Assembly: GCA_012934845.2 (NCBI GenBank)
Contig: WNNJ02002007.1
Span: 1 to 64,000, forward strand
Source: Pomphorhynchus laevis
Taxonomy: Eukaryota > Acanthocephala > Palaeacanthocephala > Echinorhynchida > Pomphorhynchidae
DNA: 64,000 nucleotides
Direction of reading: 5' to 3'
Shown here: in pieces, positions 32,336-41,784 of the stretch
Numbering within the stretch: position 1 is the stretch's first letter
How the letters are laid out: each line of letters begins with the position of its first letter
The notes under the pieces: generated by a model
Seen by the model: only the letters and a program-made list of their open reading frames with translations
Told to the model about the DNA's origin: nothing
Databases searched by the model: none
Made by a program: the position numbers and the translations under genes

Positions 32336-32639
32336 ATGCATTCAAAGCATTTTTTCTTTATATTTTACACTGATATAATCAGAAGATCACAGAATAGGTG
32401 CTGGTGATCCTTTGATTGATTATTTCAATTATTTGCTTATTTTGATAGATCACACAATGTGATTTCTCAACAGTGTTATATATTCCTATATATCGGTATA
32501 TAAATATTAACCTGTATATATCTACCTAGATATATATAATTTGCAAAAATAATTTACAATTGACAATAAATCATTGAATTGCAAAGCAGTAATAAATTAA
32601 ATAAGCTAACTGAGTCCTCAACTTCACTCAACTTGGAAA

Positions 32640-32735
32640 TTTTTGTGACAACAACGTAATTTCAATGATAACAACGTATTTCAATGATAACAACGTATTT
32701 CAATGATATTTCAATTTGAATGATAAAAACGTATT
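32640..32735 (+). repeat. Short tandem repeat, ~20-base unit
   Basis: About four imperfect units of AATGATAACAACGTATTTC. The last units are degraded. Confidence 0.7.
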
Positions 32736-32953
32736 TCACGCGGAATGATCTCACTCTCTTGAGATTCATGATTTAAGTTAGCCGATATTCAAGAGAACTG
32801 CTTGGCATTTGCTAGTGCTTTTGCTAATGATCCTATTTGGTGAAGCAGTAGTGCTGATTTAGCACTCAATGTGAAGTTACCAGAAATCTTTCTGGTACTT
32901 CATACACATGACTCGTGTGCCGTCTGCCAGTCCTCCTCTGCATCCATTAGTGG

Positions 32954-33016
32954 GCGGGATTTAGCACTGATGAGCCATTGTGATGACGAAACGGTACTTG
33001 CTACTGTTCTTCCGCG
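32954..33016 (+). ncRNA. Hammerhead-like ribozyme candidate
   Basis: In order: stem I strand GCGGGA, linker, core CTGATGA (32967-32973), stem II GCCAT, loop TGTG, ATGAC, core GAA (32988-32990), stem III ACGGTA, loop CTTGC, TACTGT, cleavage-site base T (33008), and a possible stem I partner TCCGC. All core bases are present. Stem II has one C-A mismatch and stem III one G-U pair. The stem I pairing is imperfect with an internal loop, which is common in natural hammerheads. A plus-strand 60-codon frame (32871-33053) covers the same bases but is probably incidental. Confidence 0.6.
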
Positions 33017-33099
33017 TCTGGCTTCAATGATAACAAAATACTTTAGAGAATAATGTAACTTTAAAAATATAAATATTTCAGTATGATATATTAGAATAT

Positions 33100-33758
33100 T
33101 TCATATTATAAGATTTTATATAATTTATATCAAGATGAATAATAATCTGAAATTAAAAATAAAAATCATTTTTTATGAATTGACTAATAAATAACAGACG
33201 TTGAATCAGAATAAGGATTAGAGGTCATCAGGAGGAACTGCTATGTTATCAGGTTTCGGCCCCAAACTCCTCTACCCAACATAGCAGCGGGGCCAAATAC
33301 ATGCTAATGATGTATTTCCTCTGATAAAACTATCTAGTATCTTATTCTAATACAAAGTATATTATTTATTATCCATCCATAAAAATTTGCCACTTAAGAG
33401 TTTAAATTTATTCTTTATATTATTGTGTTGATTTATATATTTTACTATTTTCTGCTTGATGTTATTTTTATAGTAACCTAGTTTAAAATATGTATCTATT
33501 AAATTATTTAAATGATTTTGAAGAAAGCCAATATCATTACATATTGTTGCAATTCTTAAAATTTCATTATTTAATGTATTATATTTTATATTATATGGTA
33601 TGCATGAATGCTCATGCAAAAATATGTTTCTTGTAAATTTAAATATGTCATCTTTACGATATAAATTAATAGTAGTTTTAGTTAATGTTAATTTAATGTT
33701 CATATCTAGATTTACACCTTCTTTATCATTAATATTGGTTTTATTAAGAATGAGGCTT
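33100..33758 (-). mobile_element. PLE family N, 3' part, copy 3
   Basis: Contains the RT C-terminus (33703 down to 33362), the 3' structured region and the 3' UTR. Over the coding part it is almost identical to the best copy at 14964-15965, so it is a recent insertion or duplication. Truncated at the 5' side within the LILNKTN block. Confidence 0.75.
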
Positions 33759-33759
33759 A

Positions 33760-34595
33760 TTTTATTATTATTCCCCTTTTATTATGTTAAAAGGGGAATT
33801 GGATTAATGGCTGTTATGGATTATTCCTTAAATCATAAAATAGAATTTTAAAAAAGATTATAAAATAGGGCTCGATAGGAGTAAAGTGATTTTGGTTAAT
33901 AATGATTTTGCCAACTTTTATTAATTATAAATTGCCAATAATATTTTGTTCCATGTTACTCCTTATTTTAAAGGTAAAAAATAAGACAATCAGTTGAACA
34001 GAAAAATATAATAGCTCATGTTTTATAATTGTGCAAAAAAATAAAATTTTAAAGTTTATTAATTTAATTAAATTTTGTTCTTATTATACACTATAGACTT
34101 AAGATCATCTTACAAAATGACATCAATATTTGATTCATCGTTTCTTAAATACGATGTAATAAGTACCTTCATATTAAATGTACAATTTAGTATTCATAAT
34201 TTTCATTATTCACGCATAGTCAAAATAAAATAAAAATGCATCTTTGCTTATTTTATGCTATACAAGAATTCAAAATTATGCAACCAGATTGTCGATACAT
34301 GTTCATTTTTCTATATAGTGATTATATAGAAATATAATCAAATCATTAACTAAATGTCTAATGATAAAAATATAAAGATTAAATATTTATTAAATATTTA
34401 ATAAATATTAAATATTTATTTATATAAATAATATTTATTAAATATAAAATATTTATATTTAAATTTAAATATAATTATATATAATATAATTTTATAATTA
34501 TATTATAAAATTATAAAGAAATATAATCAAAAAATGATAAAAATATAAAAATTTGCAAATAAACACATTAATTGGAAATATTTAAACAAAATCAG
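33760..34595. other. AT-rich stretch, nothing recognised
   Basis: No supported gene. A short perfect-looking palindrome (TTCCCCTTTT...AAAAGGGGAA) lies at 33770-33800, directly at the 5' break of the neighbouring PLE. The tract 34380-34510 is almost pure A and T. Confidence 0.5.
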
Positions 34596-34599
34596 ATTT

Positions 34600-35068
34600 T
34601 TTATCAGATTTATTTGATGGTTTAAGTTTTGTAAGATAGGCTTAACGGTTATTAAATAATTTAGCTTTTGCGTATGAAGACAAAGTTATTACTAGCTTTA
34701 TCAATAGTTGTTATTATATAGTTATCCTTTAATTTAGTAAGTTCTTTATACATATCTTTATTAATTTTATCTTTTCTTTTATAATTGTTTGTTATTTTCA
34801 TTTTATTTTTAATTTTATCAAATATATAATCTTTCCAAATTTTTATCTTAGATATATTCGAGCTTTCACTATTAATCAGCTTACTAAAGTAATCATTTAA
34901 GTTATTATATAACGAATTGTAAATTTTATTTTTGTCGTTATTATTATTTAATGTTTGTTATTTTCATTTTCTTTTAAAATTGTGCTTGGTTTAATTTTAA
35001 TCTTGTTTTCATTTTATTTTTAATTTTATCAAATATATAATCTTTCCAATGTTTATCTTAGATATCAA
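34600..35068 (-). pseudogene. PLE family N, N-terminal RT fragment
   Basis: Minus-strand translation includes KIWKDYIFDKIKNKMKITNN and LKDNYIITTIDKASNNFVFI. The IDKASNN box is the first RT fingers motif of this PLE group and is missing from the best copy at 14964, so this fragment shows what precedes it. A block of about 60 bases is repeated at 34796-34856 and 35005-35065. Confidence 0.6.
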
Positions 35069-35345
35069 ATCAGCTAACTGAGTCTACGTATTTAATATAT
35101 CATTATAAACCAAACAAAACATAAATTGACTAATAAATAACAGACGTTGTATCAGAATAAGAATTAGAGGTCATCAGGAGGAACTGCTATGCTATCAGGT
35201 TTCGGCCCCTAACTCCTCTACCCAACATAGCAGCGGGGCCAAATACATGCTAATGATGTATTTCCTCTGAAATAACTATCTAGTATCTTATTCTAATACA
35301 AAGTATATTATTTATTATAAAATAATATTATTATCTAGTATAGTT
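35069..35345 (-). mobile_element. PLE family N 3' UTR, joined head-to-tail to next copy
   Basis: Has the pseudoknot-like segment and ends with the 22-base motif (35069-35090). On the minus strand the next base starts the N-terminal fragment of another copy (34600-35068). This head-to-tail junction is the arrangement typical of Penelope elements, in which copies are often partly tandem. Confidence 0.65.
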
Positions 35346-35440
35346 ATCTACTATATTCGAGCTTTCACTATTAATCAGCTTACTAAAGTAATCATTTAAG
35401 TTATTATATAACGAATTGTAAATTTCATTTTTGTCGATGA
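35346..35440 (-). repeat. PLE family N, short N-terminal piece
   Basis: Repeats the segment at 34853-34940 (TATATTCGAGCTTTCACTAT, TTAATCAGCTTACTAAAGTA) almost exactly. It lies directly 5' of the 3' UTR fragment, so the interior of this copy is deleted. Confidence 0.65.
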
Positions 35441-35444
35441 TAAA

Positions 35445-36275
35445 ATAAAGTACTACTTTGTAATAAAGTACTCATTTTAATACTAATTTTTCGTTTTTAA
35501 TTTGCAGAAGAAATTCTTAATAATTAAAGTTTATATTTTAATCAATAAACGCAAAGAAAAGTCGAATTAGGAAAACATGAGAATATCGTTGTGGTAATCT
35601 ACCAGCTATATAAATTGAAGGATGGCAAATTGACTTACAAAAAACGTTTCTTGATTTTTTAAATAAATGTTTGTTAGTTAAGTTTTTTAGGAACAGAATA
35701 TTTAAAAATATTTTAAATGTTATAAATGTTTGAAGTTTAAAGTTTGTTAAGATAACTGAATTAAATTATCGAAAGTTTTATTTTGAATTAATTTTTTTAA
35801 ATGATATTTTAAACGATATTATTATTTAAAAAAGTACTATTTATTATTTTAAAAAATAGTTTAAAATATATTATTTAAAAATAATGTTATAAAATGTATT
35901 ATTATTTAGAAACTGACAAATTATTATTTAAAAATGATCTCTTAAAAATATTGTAATTTCAAAAATTACGGATTATTATTTAAAAATAATCTTTAAAAAA
36001 TAGTATTATTTAAAAGTCAACAAAAGCATTATTATTGAACGTATGTGTTTTAAATCCCATGCCACAGTTTTATTCCCAGATAAATCAACCAACGCATACC
36101 ACGAGTCCTGAAAAGTAACGATTAATAGTAATGATTTGAACGATTATTATTGTATTCTTTTTGTCATGCCAAAACGTGGTTGTTCAAGTATTTATTCGCA
36201 ACTGATCTTGAAACAAATAGCGTGTTTTGTTAAAAATATTAAACAATATGGTATACAATAACATTATTGAGAGAT
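35445..36275. other. AT-rich stretch, nothing recognised
   Basis: Many short runs of ATTATTTAAAAATA type; no supported gene. Confidence 0.5.
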
Positions 36276-36278
36276 CAC

Positions 36279-37568
36279 TATGCATCTTATCCAAACGACT
36301 GGCTTGATTTGCTGTTTTTTAAGAAAAGATTCCTCAATTTCTGCTAGATATAGGTTTGCATAGACCGGTGCTACAGCAGTTCCCATTGTTGTTCCTTGTA
36401 CTTGCTCAAAGAAGTGTTCCTGAAACTTAAAAATATTATTTTCCAAGACAATCTTTAGTAAGTTTAGTGTCGATGCAATCTTTTCTTTTGGGTAATCCGC
36501 GTTTGACATTCGTGCTTCAACTAATCGTATACCGTTGTCATTATTAATTGATGTGTATAGAGATTGGACGTCTAGAGTTGCTAATATTATAGGCATTTCT
36601 GCATTAAAAGTGTTCTCTAATGCCGTTAATTTACATATTACATCATCGCTGCTGTTTACAAAAGAATCCACGTTTTTTAGAAGATCTTTGAGTTGTTTGT
36701 GTAGGTACTTCGACAGTAGCTCTGTTGGCATATTGCAGTTAGATATTATAGGTCTACCTGGGCATGGCATAATTTCCTTATGAATCTTAGGTAGCATGTA
36801 AAATTTTCCGGGGCTGCTTACTCTATTAATCAAAAGCTTACTTACTTTCTCTTCTATTAGTTCTAAAATACCAATCTCAACCTTTTCTTTTCTTTTAAGT
36901 ACATCTTCTAATGTAATTTCCCGGTAAGATTCTGATTCTAGTTGTCGATTTGCTTCAATTAAATAATCCTTTGTATCCCATATTACAATATTGCCCCCTT
37001 TGTCTGCTGGTTTTATAATTATATCAGGGTTATTTCGAAGTTCTTTCAAAGCGTTATGTTGCGATCTTGAGATGTTCGGCACGTAGTTGTTATTTGGAGT
37101 TATTGACGTATATTTCCTTAAGGCTTGATGATTGAAAAACCTTTTTGTCATTACGGATCTTAAGTTGTCATCGTGCACGTTCTTAAAAGCTTCATGACCA
37201 GCACGTTCTACTGATTCATACATATCTTGTCGACTAAATTCTCTAGGAGTGGTAACGAAGTTCAATCCCAAATTCAACAAATCATATTGTTCTTGTGTTA
37301 ATTCTGTTTTTGATAAGTTAATTACCAGGCTTTTGTTTTCATGATTTTCACGTTTAATTTCGTTTTTCGTTCGTAGTCTCGTTTTCTTCTTTCGACATCT
37401 CCGATTTGGGTGATATTCGATGTTTCGCAGTTCAATAACGTGTACTTGTTTGTTGTTTTGAGTTTTTAATTTTTTACATTTGCGCTTTAACAACGTATTG
37501 TATAGATCGGAATCAACATCATTTTGGCTAGTGTTCGTAACGTACCCGTAAAGTCTCGAATTATTCAA
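36279..37568 (-). CDS. Penelope-type reverse transcriptase (truncated), family P
   Basis: A long open frame of about 430 codons. Motifs: NLSKTELTQEQYDLL and LGLNFVTTPREFS (N-terminal Penelope box), NALKELRNNPDIIIKPADKG (fingers), GKFYMLPKIHKEIMPCPGRP (LPKIHK box, diagnostic of Penelope RTs) and ISNCNMPTELLSKYL, ATLDVQSLYTSI (palm motif A), FEQVQGTTMGTAVAPVYANL (motif B). The frame is cut just before the catalytic Asp-Asp; the sister copy at 38760 shows IRCIDDIMLVW there. A preceding frame (37894-37565) with QQRGCKSNSILPINMKEA supplies an upstream N-terminal segment in another frame. Confidence 0.85.
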
Positions 37569-37799
37569 ATAAAGTTTTGTTCTGCTGCAAATTTGATTGC
37601 CATAAAACGAGATTGAAGAGACTCTCGCTTCTTATCAGGTATAAGAGACCAGTTAACTTCTAACTCTTCGCGGATCATCAGTCCTCGCGGCGTTACTGCG
37701 TGTTTGCTGCAATACTGTAGATATTGTCGATGTGCCAAGCAATTCGTAAATACTCTTTTACACGGGAGCCGTATATGGGCTTCTTTCATATTTATAGGT

Positions 37800-38001
37800 A
37801 AAATCGAATTTGATTTACACCCGCGTTGTTGGATCATTTTAAGATGCTTTAATATTTGAAAAATCAGTATCCAAAAGAGGAAAAAATACAACAAGAGTAT
37901 TATTTAATTAAAACGTTTCGGCACAATGCCTTCTTCAGTTTTTGCTTACACACAACATCAAAACTACAGCGTTTGCAACTTTATATTAAATTTTGTCATT
38001 A
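37800..38001 (-). repeat. Penelope family P terminal repeat with hammerhead-like core
   Basis: The segment CAAATATTAAAGCATCTTAA, then GATCCAACAACGCGGGTGTA, is found again at 40350-40417 and 40913-40980. On the minus strand at 37914-37938 it has CTGAAGA, an extra A, stem GGC/GCC around ATTGT, then GAA and ACGT. The core order is that of a hammerhead, but stem I is weak. Terminal repeats of Penelope elements are known to carry hammerheads. Confidence 0.6.
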
Positions 38002-38430
38002 TTCACCACGGAAGAACTTCTCGACTTTATGGTGGTTTTTTCTTTTATAAAAGTCATACTTATTTTCATCATTTAGCATTTTGTCCGTCATAAGTTGTCC
38101 TATCCAGTAGTCTTCTACTGTTGTACGTTCACAGTGTCCTTTGATATCTGCGCTGATTATTGTTGTAACGAACTCATGTGACGGGTATTCTATACAGTGC
38201 GCTACTACACCGTCCGTGTTAAATTTTTTAGGAACATTGTCATCATATATTGACACTTTGTAATTTTCATTTATACCCGAGATTGATGACTTGATATCTG
38301 CCCTTCGATTTGTTAATCGGTCTTTCAATTGGCGTTTTGTTTCACCAACATATTGTTGTTTACAACTCTTACAGGTTGCTAGATATACTACTCCTTCACT
38401 TTTACACGAATAATTTCCTTTGATCTTGTA
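38002..38430 (-). CDS. GIY-YIG endonuclease domain (partial), Penelope family P
   Basis: Translation shows YSCKSEGVVYLATCKSCKQQ, YVGETKRQLKDRLTNRRADI (GIY-YIG core with VVY...YVG and the catalytic-region Arg), then VVAHCIEYPSHEFVTTIISA, ending KVEKFFRGE. In Penelope elements this C-terminal domain nicks the target DNA. The linker to the RT is absent because the copy breaks at 38441 where it meets an inverted copy. Confidence 0.8.
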
Positions 38431-38436
38431 TTGTGA

Positions 38437-38680
38437 ACTTTAAATGTGCAATCTTACTTATCACCTACAAAAACGAGGATATGCAAACAGGTTAATATAT
38501 GAGAGTATAAATAGAGCACGAGCACAAAGTAGACAAACACTTCTAAATAAAAAGAAAAGAGATCCAAAAGCAAATAAAAGTATATGCTATGTATCCACAA
38601 TGTTCCACCCAGCTCTTAAAACACTTCCGAATGATCTATTGCGAGCTTTTAAGGAAGTATCAATAATAAATCCAAATTAC
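38437..38680 (+). mobile_element. Penelope family P, internal fragment copy 2
   Basis: Encodes CNLTYHLQKRGYANRLIYES and STMFHPALKTLPNDLLRAFK, the region between RT and endonuclease. It is nearly identical to 39626-39850. It starts at an inverted junction with copy 1 and ends where copy 3 begins in its RT region. Confidence 0.75.
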
Positions 38681-38759
38681 ATTAGAAGATGTACTTAAAA
38701 GAAAAGAAAAGGTTGAGATTGGTATTTTAGAACTAATAGAAGAGAAAGTAAGTAAGCTT

Positions 38760-39491
38760 TTGATTAATAGAGTAAGCAGCCCCGGAAAATTTTACATGCT
38801 ACCTAAGATTCATAAGGAAATTATGCCATGCCCAGGTAGACCTATAATATCTAACTGCAATATGCCAACAGAGCTACTGTCGAAGTACCTACACAAACAA
38901 CTCAAAGATCTTCTAAAAAACGTGGATTATTTTGTAAACAGCAGCGATGATGTAATATGTAAATTAAGGGCATTAGAGAACACTTTTAATGCAGAAATGC
39001 CTATAATATTAGCAACTCTAGATGTCCAATCTCTATACACATCAATTAATAATGACAACGGTATACGATTAGTTGAAGCACGAATGTCAAACGCGGATTA
39101 CCCAAAAGAAAAGATTGCATCGACACTAAACTTACTAAAGATTGTCTTGGAAAATAATATTTTTAAGTTTCAGGAACACTTCTTTGAGCAAGTACAAGGA
39201 ACAACAATGGGAACTGCTGTAGCACCGGTCTATGCAAACCTATATCTAGCAGAAATTGAGGAATCTTTTCTTAAAAAACAGCAAATCAAGCCGGTCGTTT
39301 GGATAAGATGCATAGATGACATAATGCTTGTGTGGCCTGGTGATAAAGCAAGCCTTGAAGCTATGGTTAGTGCTTTGAATAAAGAAAGCGAGCTGAAGTT
39401 TACACTACAAATAGATACAAATCACCATCACACAAACTTCTTAGACATTGACATTGAAATAAAGGACGGAAGGATGTATACTAAGATATAG
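38760..39491 (+). CDS. Penelope RT core with YIDD, family P copy 3
   Basis: Frame without its own ATG (extends upstream to about 38682 in frame). Contains LPKIHKEIMPCPGRP, ATLDVQSLYTSI (motif A), GTTMGTAVAPVYANLYLAEI (motif B), WIRCIDDIMLVWPGD (motif C with catalytic Asp-Asp) and HTNFLDIDIEI (motif D). This is the most complete palm of the family here. The end is set by a stop after the MYTKI segment; the thumb continues in another frame (39544-39759). Confidence 0.85.
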   Translation: MINRVSSPGKFYMLPKIHKEIMPCPGRPIISNCNMPTELLSKYLHKQLKDLLKNVDYFVNSSDDVICKLRALENTFNAEMPIILATLDVQSLYTSINNDNGIRLVEARMSNADYPKEKIASTLNLLKIVLENNIFKFQEHFFEQVQGTTMGTAVAPVYANLYLAEIEESFLKKQQIKPVVWIRCIDDIMLVWPGDKASLEAMVSALNKESELKFTLQIDTNHHHTNFLDIDIEIKDGRMYTKI

Positions 39492-39777
39492 AAAGCCAAC
39501 GTGTGTTCCATCCTATATACGTACACACAGCTCTCACCCAGAAATGGTAAAGAAAAATATTATATATAATGAAGCATTAAGGGCAAGGAAAATATATTCC
39601 ACTAATGAGGCCTTCGAACTTGAAATGTGCAATCTTACTTATCACCTACAAAACCGAGGATATGCAAACAGGTTAATATATGAGAGTATAAATAGAGCAC
39701 GAGCACAAAGTAGACAAACACTTCTAAATAAAAAAGAAAAGAGATCCAGAAGCAAATAAAAGTGCTATGTATCCACT

Positions 39778-40365
39778 ATGTTCCACCCAGCTCTTAAAAC
39801 ACTTCCGAATGATCTATTGCGAGCTATTAAGGAAGTATCAATAATAAATCCTAATGAAAGCAAAAAACCGGTCACATATTTCACAAACTTTAGCAATATT
39901 AGGAAATTTATTGTATACTCGGGAATGAGAAAAGAATCTAATAACAAAGAGTACGTTGGAGTCAACCAGTGCAGAAAGTCACGTTATAAGTGCTGTCTTG
40001 AAATCCAAGAAGGTCAATATTTTCATAAATGTATGAAAATACATTTATGTATTTTCATACATTTATGAAAATGTATGAAATTTATACTACACCGTCCGTG
40101 TTAAATTTTTTCCTAAAAAATTTAACAAGGACGGTGTAGTAGCGCACTGTATAGAATACCCGTTACATGAGTTCGTTACAACAATAATCAGCGCAGATAT
40201 CAAAGGACACTGTGAACGTACAACAGTAGAAGACTACTGGATAGGACAACTTATGACGGACAAAATGCTAAATGATGAAAATAAGTATGACTTTTATAAA
40301 AGAAAAAACCACCATAAAATCGAGAAGTTCTTGGATATTTATTTGTCAAATATTAAAGCATCTTA
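39778..40365 (+). pseudogene. Penelope linker and GIY-YIG endonuclease, copy 3
   Basis: Begins with FHPALKTLPNDLLRAIKEVS and continues to SRYKCCLEIQEGQYFHKCMK, after which the palindromes intervene. It resumes with DGVVAHCIEYPLHEFVTTII and ends IEKFLDIYLSNIKAS. The segment with the GIY and YIG residues, present at 38330-38420 in copy 1, has been lost here. Confidence 0.65.
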
Positions 40366-40980
40366 AATGATCCAACAACGCGGGTGTATATCAAATTCGA
40401 TTTTACCTATATATAGTAGTGCACAGATGTGCTGAGTAGACAACGGTCCAGGATTTCTTACGAAATACGGCATTTATACTAAATGGTGTTGCTTGATAGA
40501 CTGGACTCTGATTCACGACTTTTAGTCACCATGTCACTTCTAGACGACCAATGAGTTCCCGGCAACACTCATCAGTAGAATGAACTACTCACTGGCCGTT
40601 TCGGTTGACTGTGTGACATTGTGAATGAATGTGTTTCCATCACTTTGATTAATTGTCTGAGGCTTACGCTCTTAACCAGATCGAATTGCTGTGCGGACTA
40701 TCCTTAAACACTAGGCAGAGGTTGTTGCTGAATTGTCGCTGCACTCGTTTGATCCTTAATGGATACGGCAGGTATAGTAGTAGTGCACGGATGTGCTGAG
40801 TAGACGACGGTCCAGGATTTCTTACGAAATACGGAATTTATACTAATATTTAATATTTTAATATTTAATATTAATAAATGCTTTAATTTTTTATTCTTAA
40901 ATGCTTTAATATTTTCAAATATTAAAGCATCTTAAAATGATCCAACAACGCGGGTGTAAATCAAATTCGATTTTACCTAT
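40350..40980 (+). repeat. Penelope family P terminal repeats bracketing a repeat cluster
   Basis: Two terminal-repeat pieces (40350-40417 and 40913-40980) enclose about 500 bases. Inside are two copies of a 60-base segment (40419-40483 and 40778-40842: GTGCTGAGTAGAC, TCCAGGATTTCTTACGAAAT) and the plus-strand copy of dispersed repeat Q (40528-40620). It may be a solo or nested terminal-repeat unit. Confidence 0.5.
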
Positions 40981-41227
40981 ATATATTGATATTGTTATCC
41001 TTAATTTTTGGCAGGAGCTATCCATATGTGAAAATTTAATGAGTGGGTATTGATAGAATAATGTATCTATTTGGATATTTTTATACTTTTTTAAATTTGG
41101 ATATTTTTATAATAAAAAATATTTTTAGTTTTTATTTTTAATTTCAATTTTTTATTTCTTTAGAATGATAAATCAATTATTAATAATAATTATAATAACA
41201 CTTGATTGTATCTGTGAGTTGAAATTT

Positions 41228-41425
41228 TTCCGGTTGTGGTACGACATTATACTAATAAGCCTGTGTAGGTCTCATCATCTCCAGATCCAGACCTACATTT
41301 CACGTTTCGACCCTATAAAGCACTGCTAACCTCCTTCCACTGGTGCTGATCGGATTCGAACACGCGACCTCTGTGTCGCGATTTAGCGTTACATCCACTA
41401 GGCTGGCTGCTTCAATGTATACATA
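41228..41425 (-). mobile_element. tRNA-derived SINE, family S copy 2
   Basis: The minus-strand head reads GCAGCCAGCCTAGTGGATGT (A box AGCCTAGTGG) and later CGCGTGTTCGAATCCGATC (B box GTTCGAATCC), a clear tRNA derivation. The body has GAAATGTAGGTCTGGATC and the tail ATGTCGTACCACAACCGG. Best-preserved head of the family in this window. Confidence 0.8.
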
Positions 41426-41517
41426 TAAAAATGTATATCTATACAAATGTATATCTATACAAATGTATAGATATACAAATGTATATATATACAAAAATGT
41501 ATATCTACAGTACTGAA

Positions 41518-41780
41518 GCAGCCAACCTAGCGGATGTTATGTTGGAAGAGCGATACAGACGTCCTAGAGTTCGAATCCGATCAGCATCAGTGTACGGAGT
41601 AAGCAAATAATAACGTGAAAAATCGTGAAATGTAGGTCTGTATCAGCAGCTGATGAGACGCACCTAGACTGATTCGTAGCGTCTTGCTGCATCAAGAATA
41701 TAAACAATGAATGTGAGGATAATGTAAATACATATGAGGATACAATTGCAGTACATATGAGGAAAATGCCACAACCAAAA
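41518..41780 (+). mobile_element. tRNA-derived SINE, family S copy 3
   Basis: Head GAAGCAGCCAACCTAGCGGA, B box AGAGTTCGAATCCGATC, body AGCAGCTGATGAGACGCACC and TGATTCGTAGCGTCTTGC, tail GAGGAAAATGCCACAACC. It faces the copy at 41228-41425 across a TATA-rich hairpin spacer of about 90 bases, so transcripts of the pair could fold back. Confidence 0.8.
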
Positions 41781-41784
41781 GAAT

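Larger units (their letters stand above)
36279..38441 (-). mobile_element. Penelope element family P, copy 1
   Basis: Reading on the minus strand: a GIY-YIG endonuclease 3' end (38441-38002), a terminal repeat segment with a hammerhead-like core (38001-37800), then the coding region of the next unit (37894-37565, 37568-36279) up to the palm. This order, endonuclease end followed by repeat and a new start, is the tandem layout typical of Penelope elements. It abuts a plus-strand copy head to head at about 38440 and stops at 36279 just at the YIDD codons. Close similarity to the copy at 38677-40417 indicates recent activity. Confidence 0.8.
38677..40417 (+). mobile_element. Penelope element family P, copy 3
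   Basis: Holds the RT from the ITLEDVLKRKEK segment to the thumb, the RT-endonuclease linker, most of the GIY-YIG domain, and the start of the terminal repeat. It is 5' truncated and broken in a few places; the endonuclease part is interrupted by two snap-back palindromes (40021-40070 and 40085-40141). Similarity to copy 1 is very high. Confidence 0.8.

Noticed and set aside
41645-41700. CTGATGA in SINE family S as a hammerhead
   Set aside because: A hairpin AGACGC/GCGTCT follows, but no GAAA lies after it and the other copies do not restore one.
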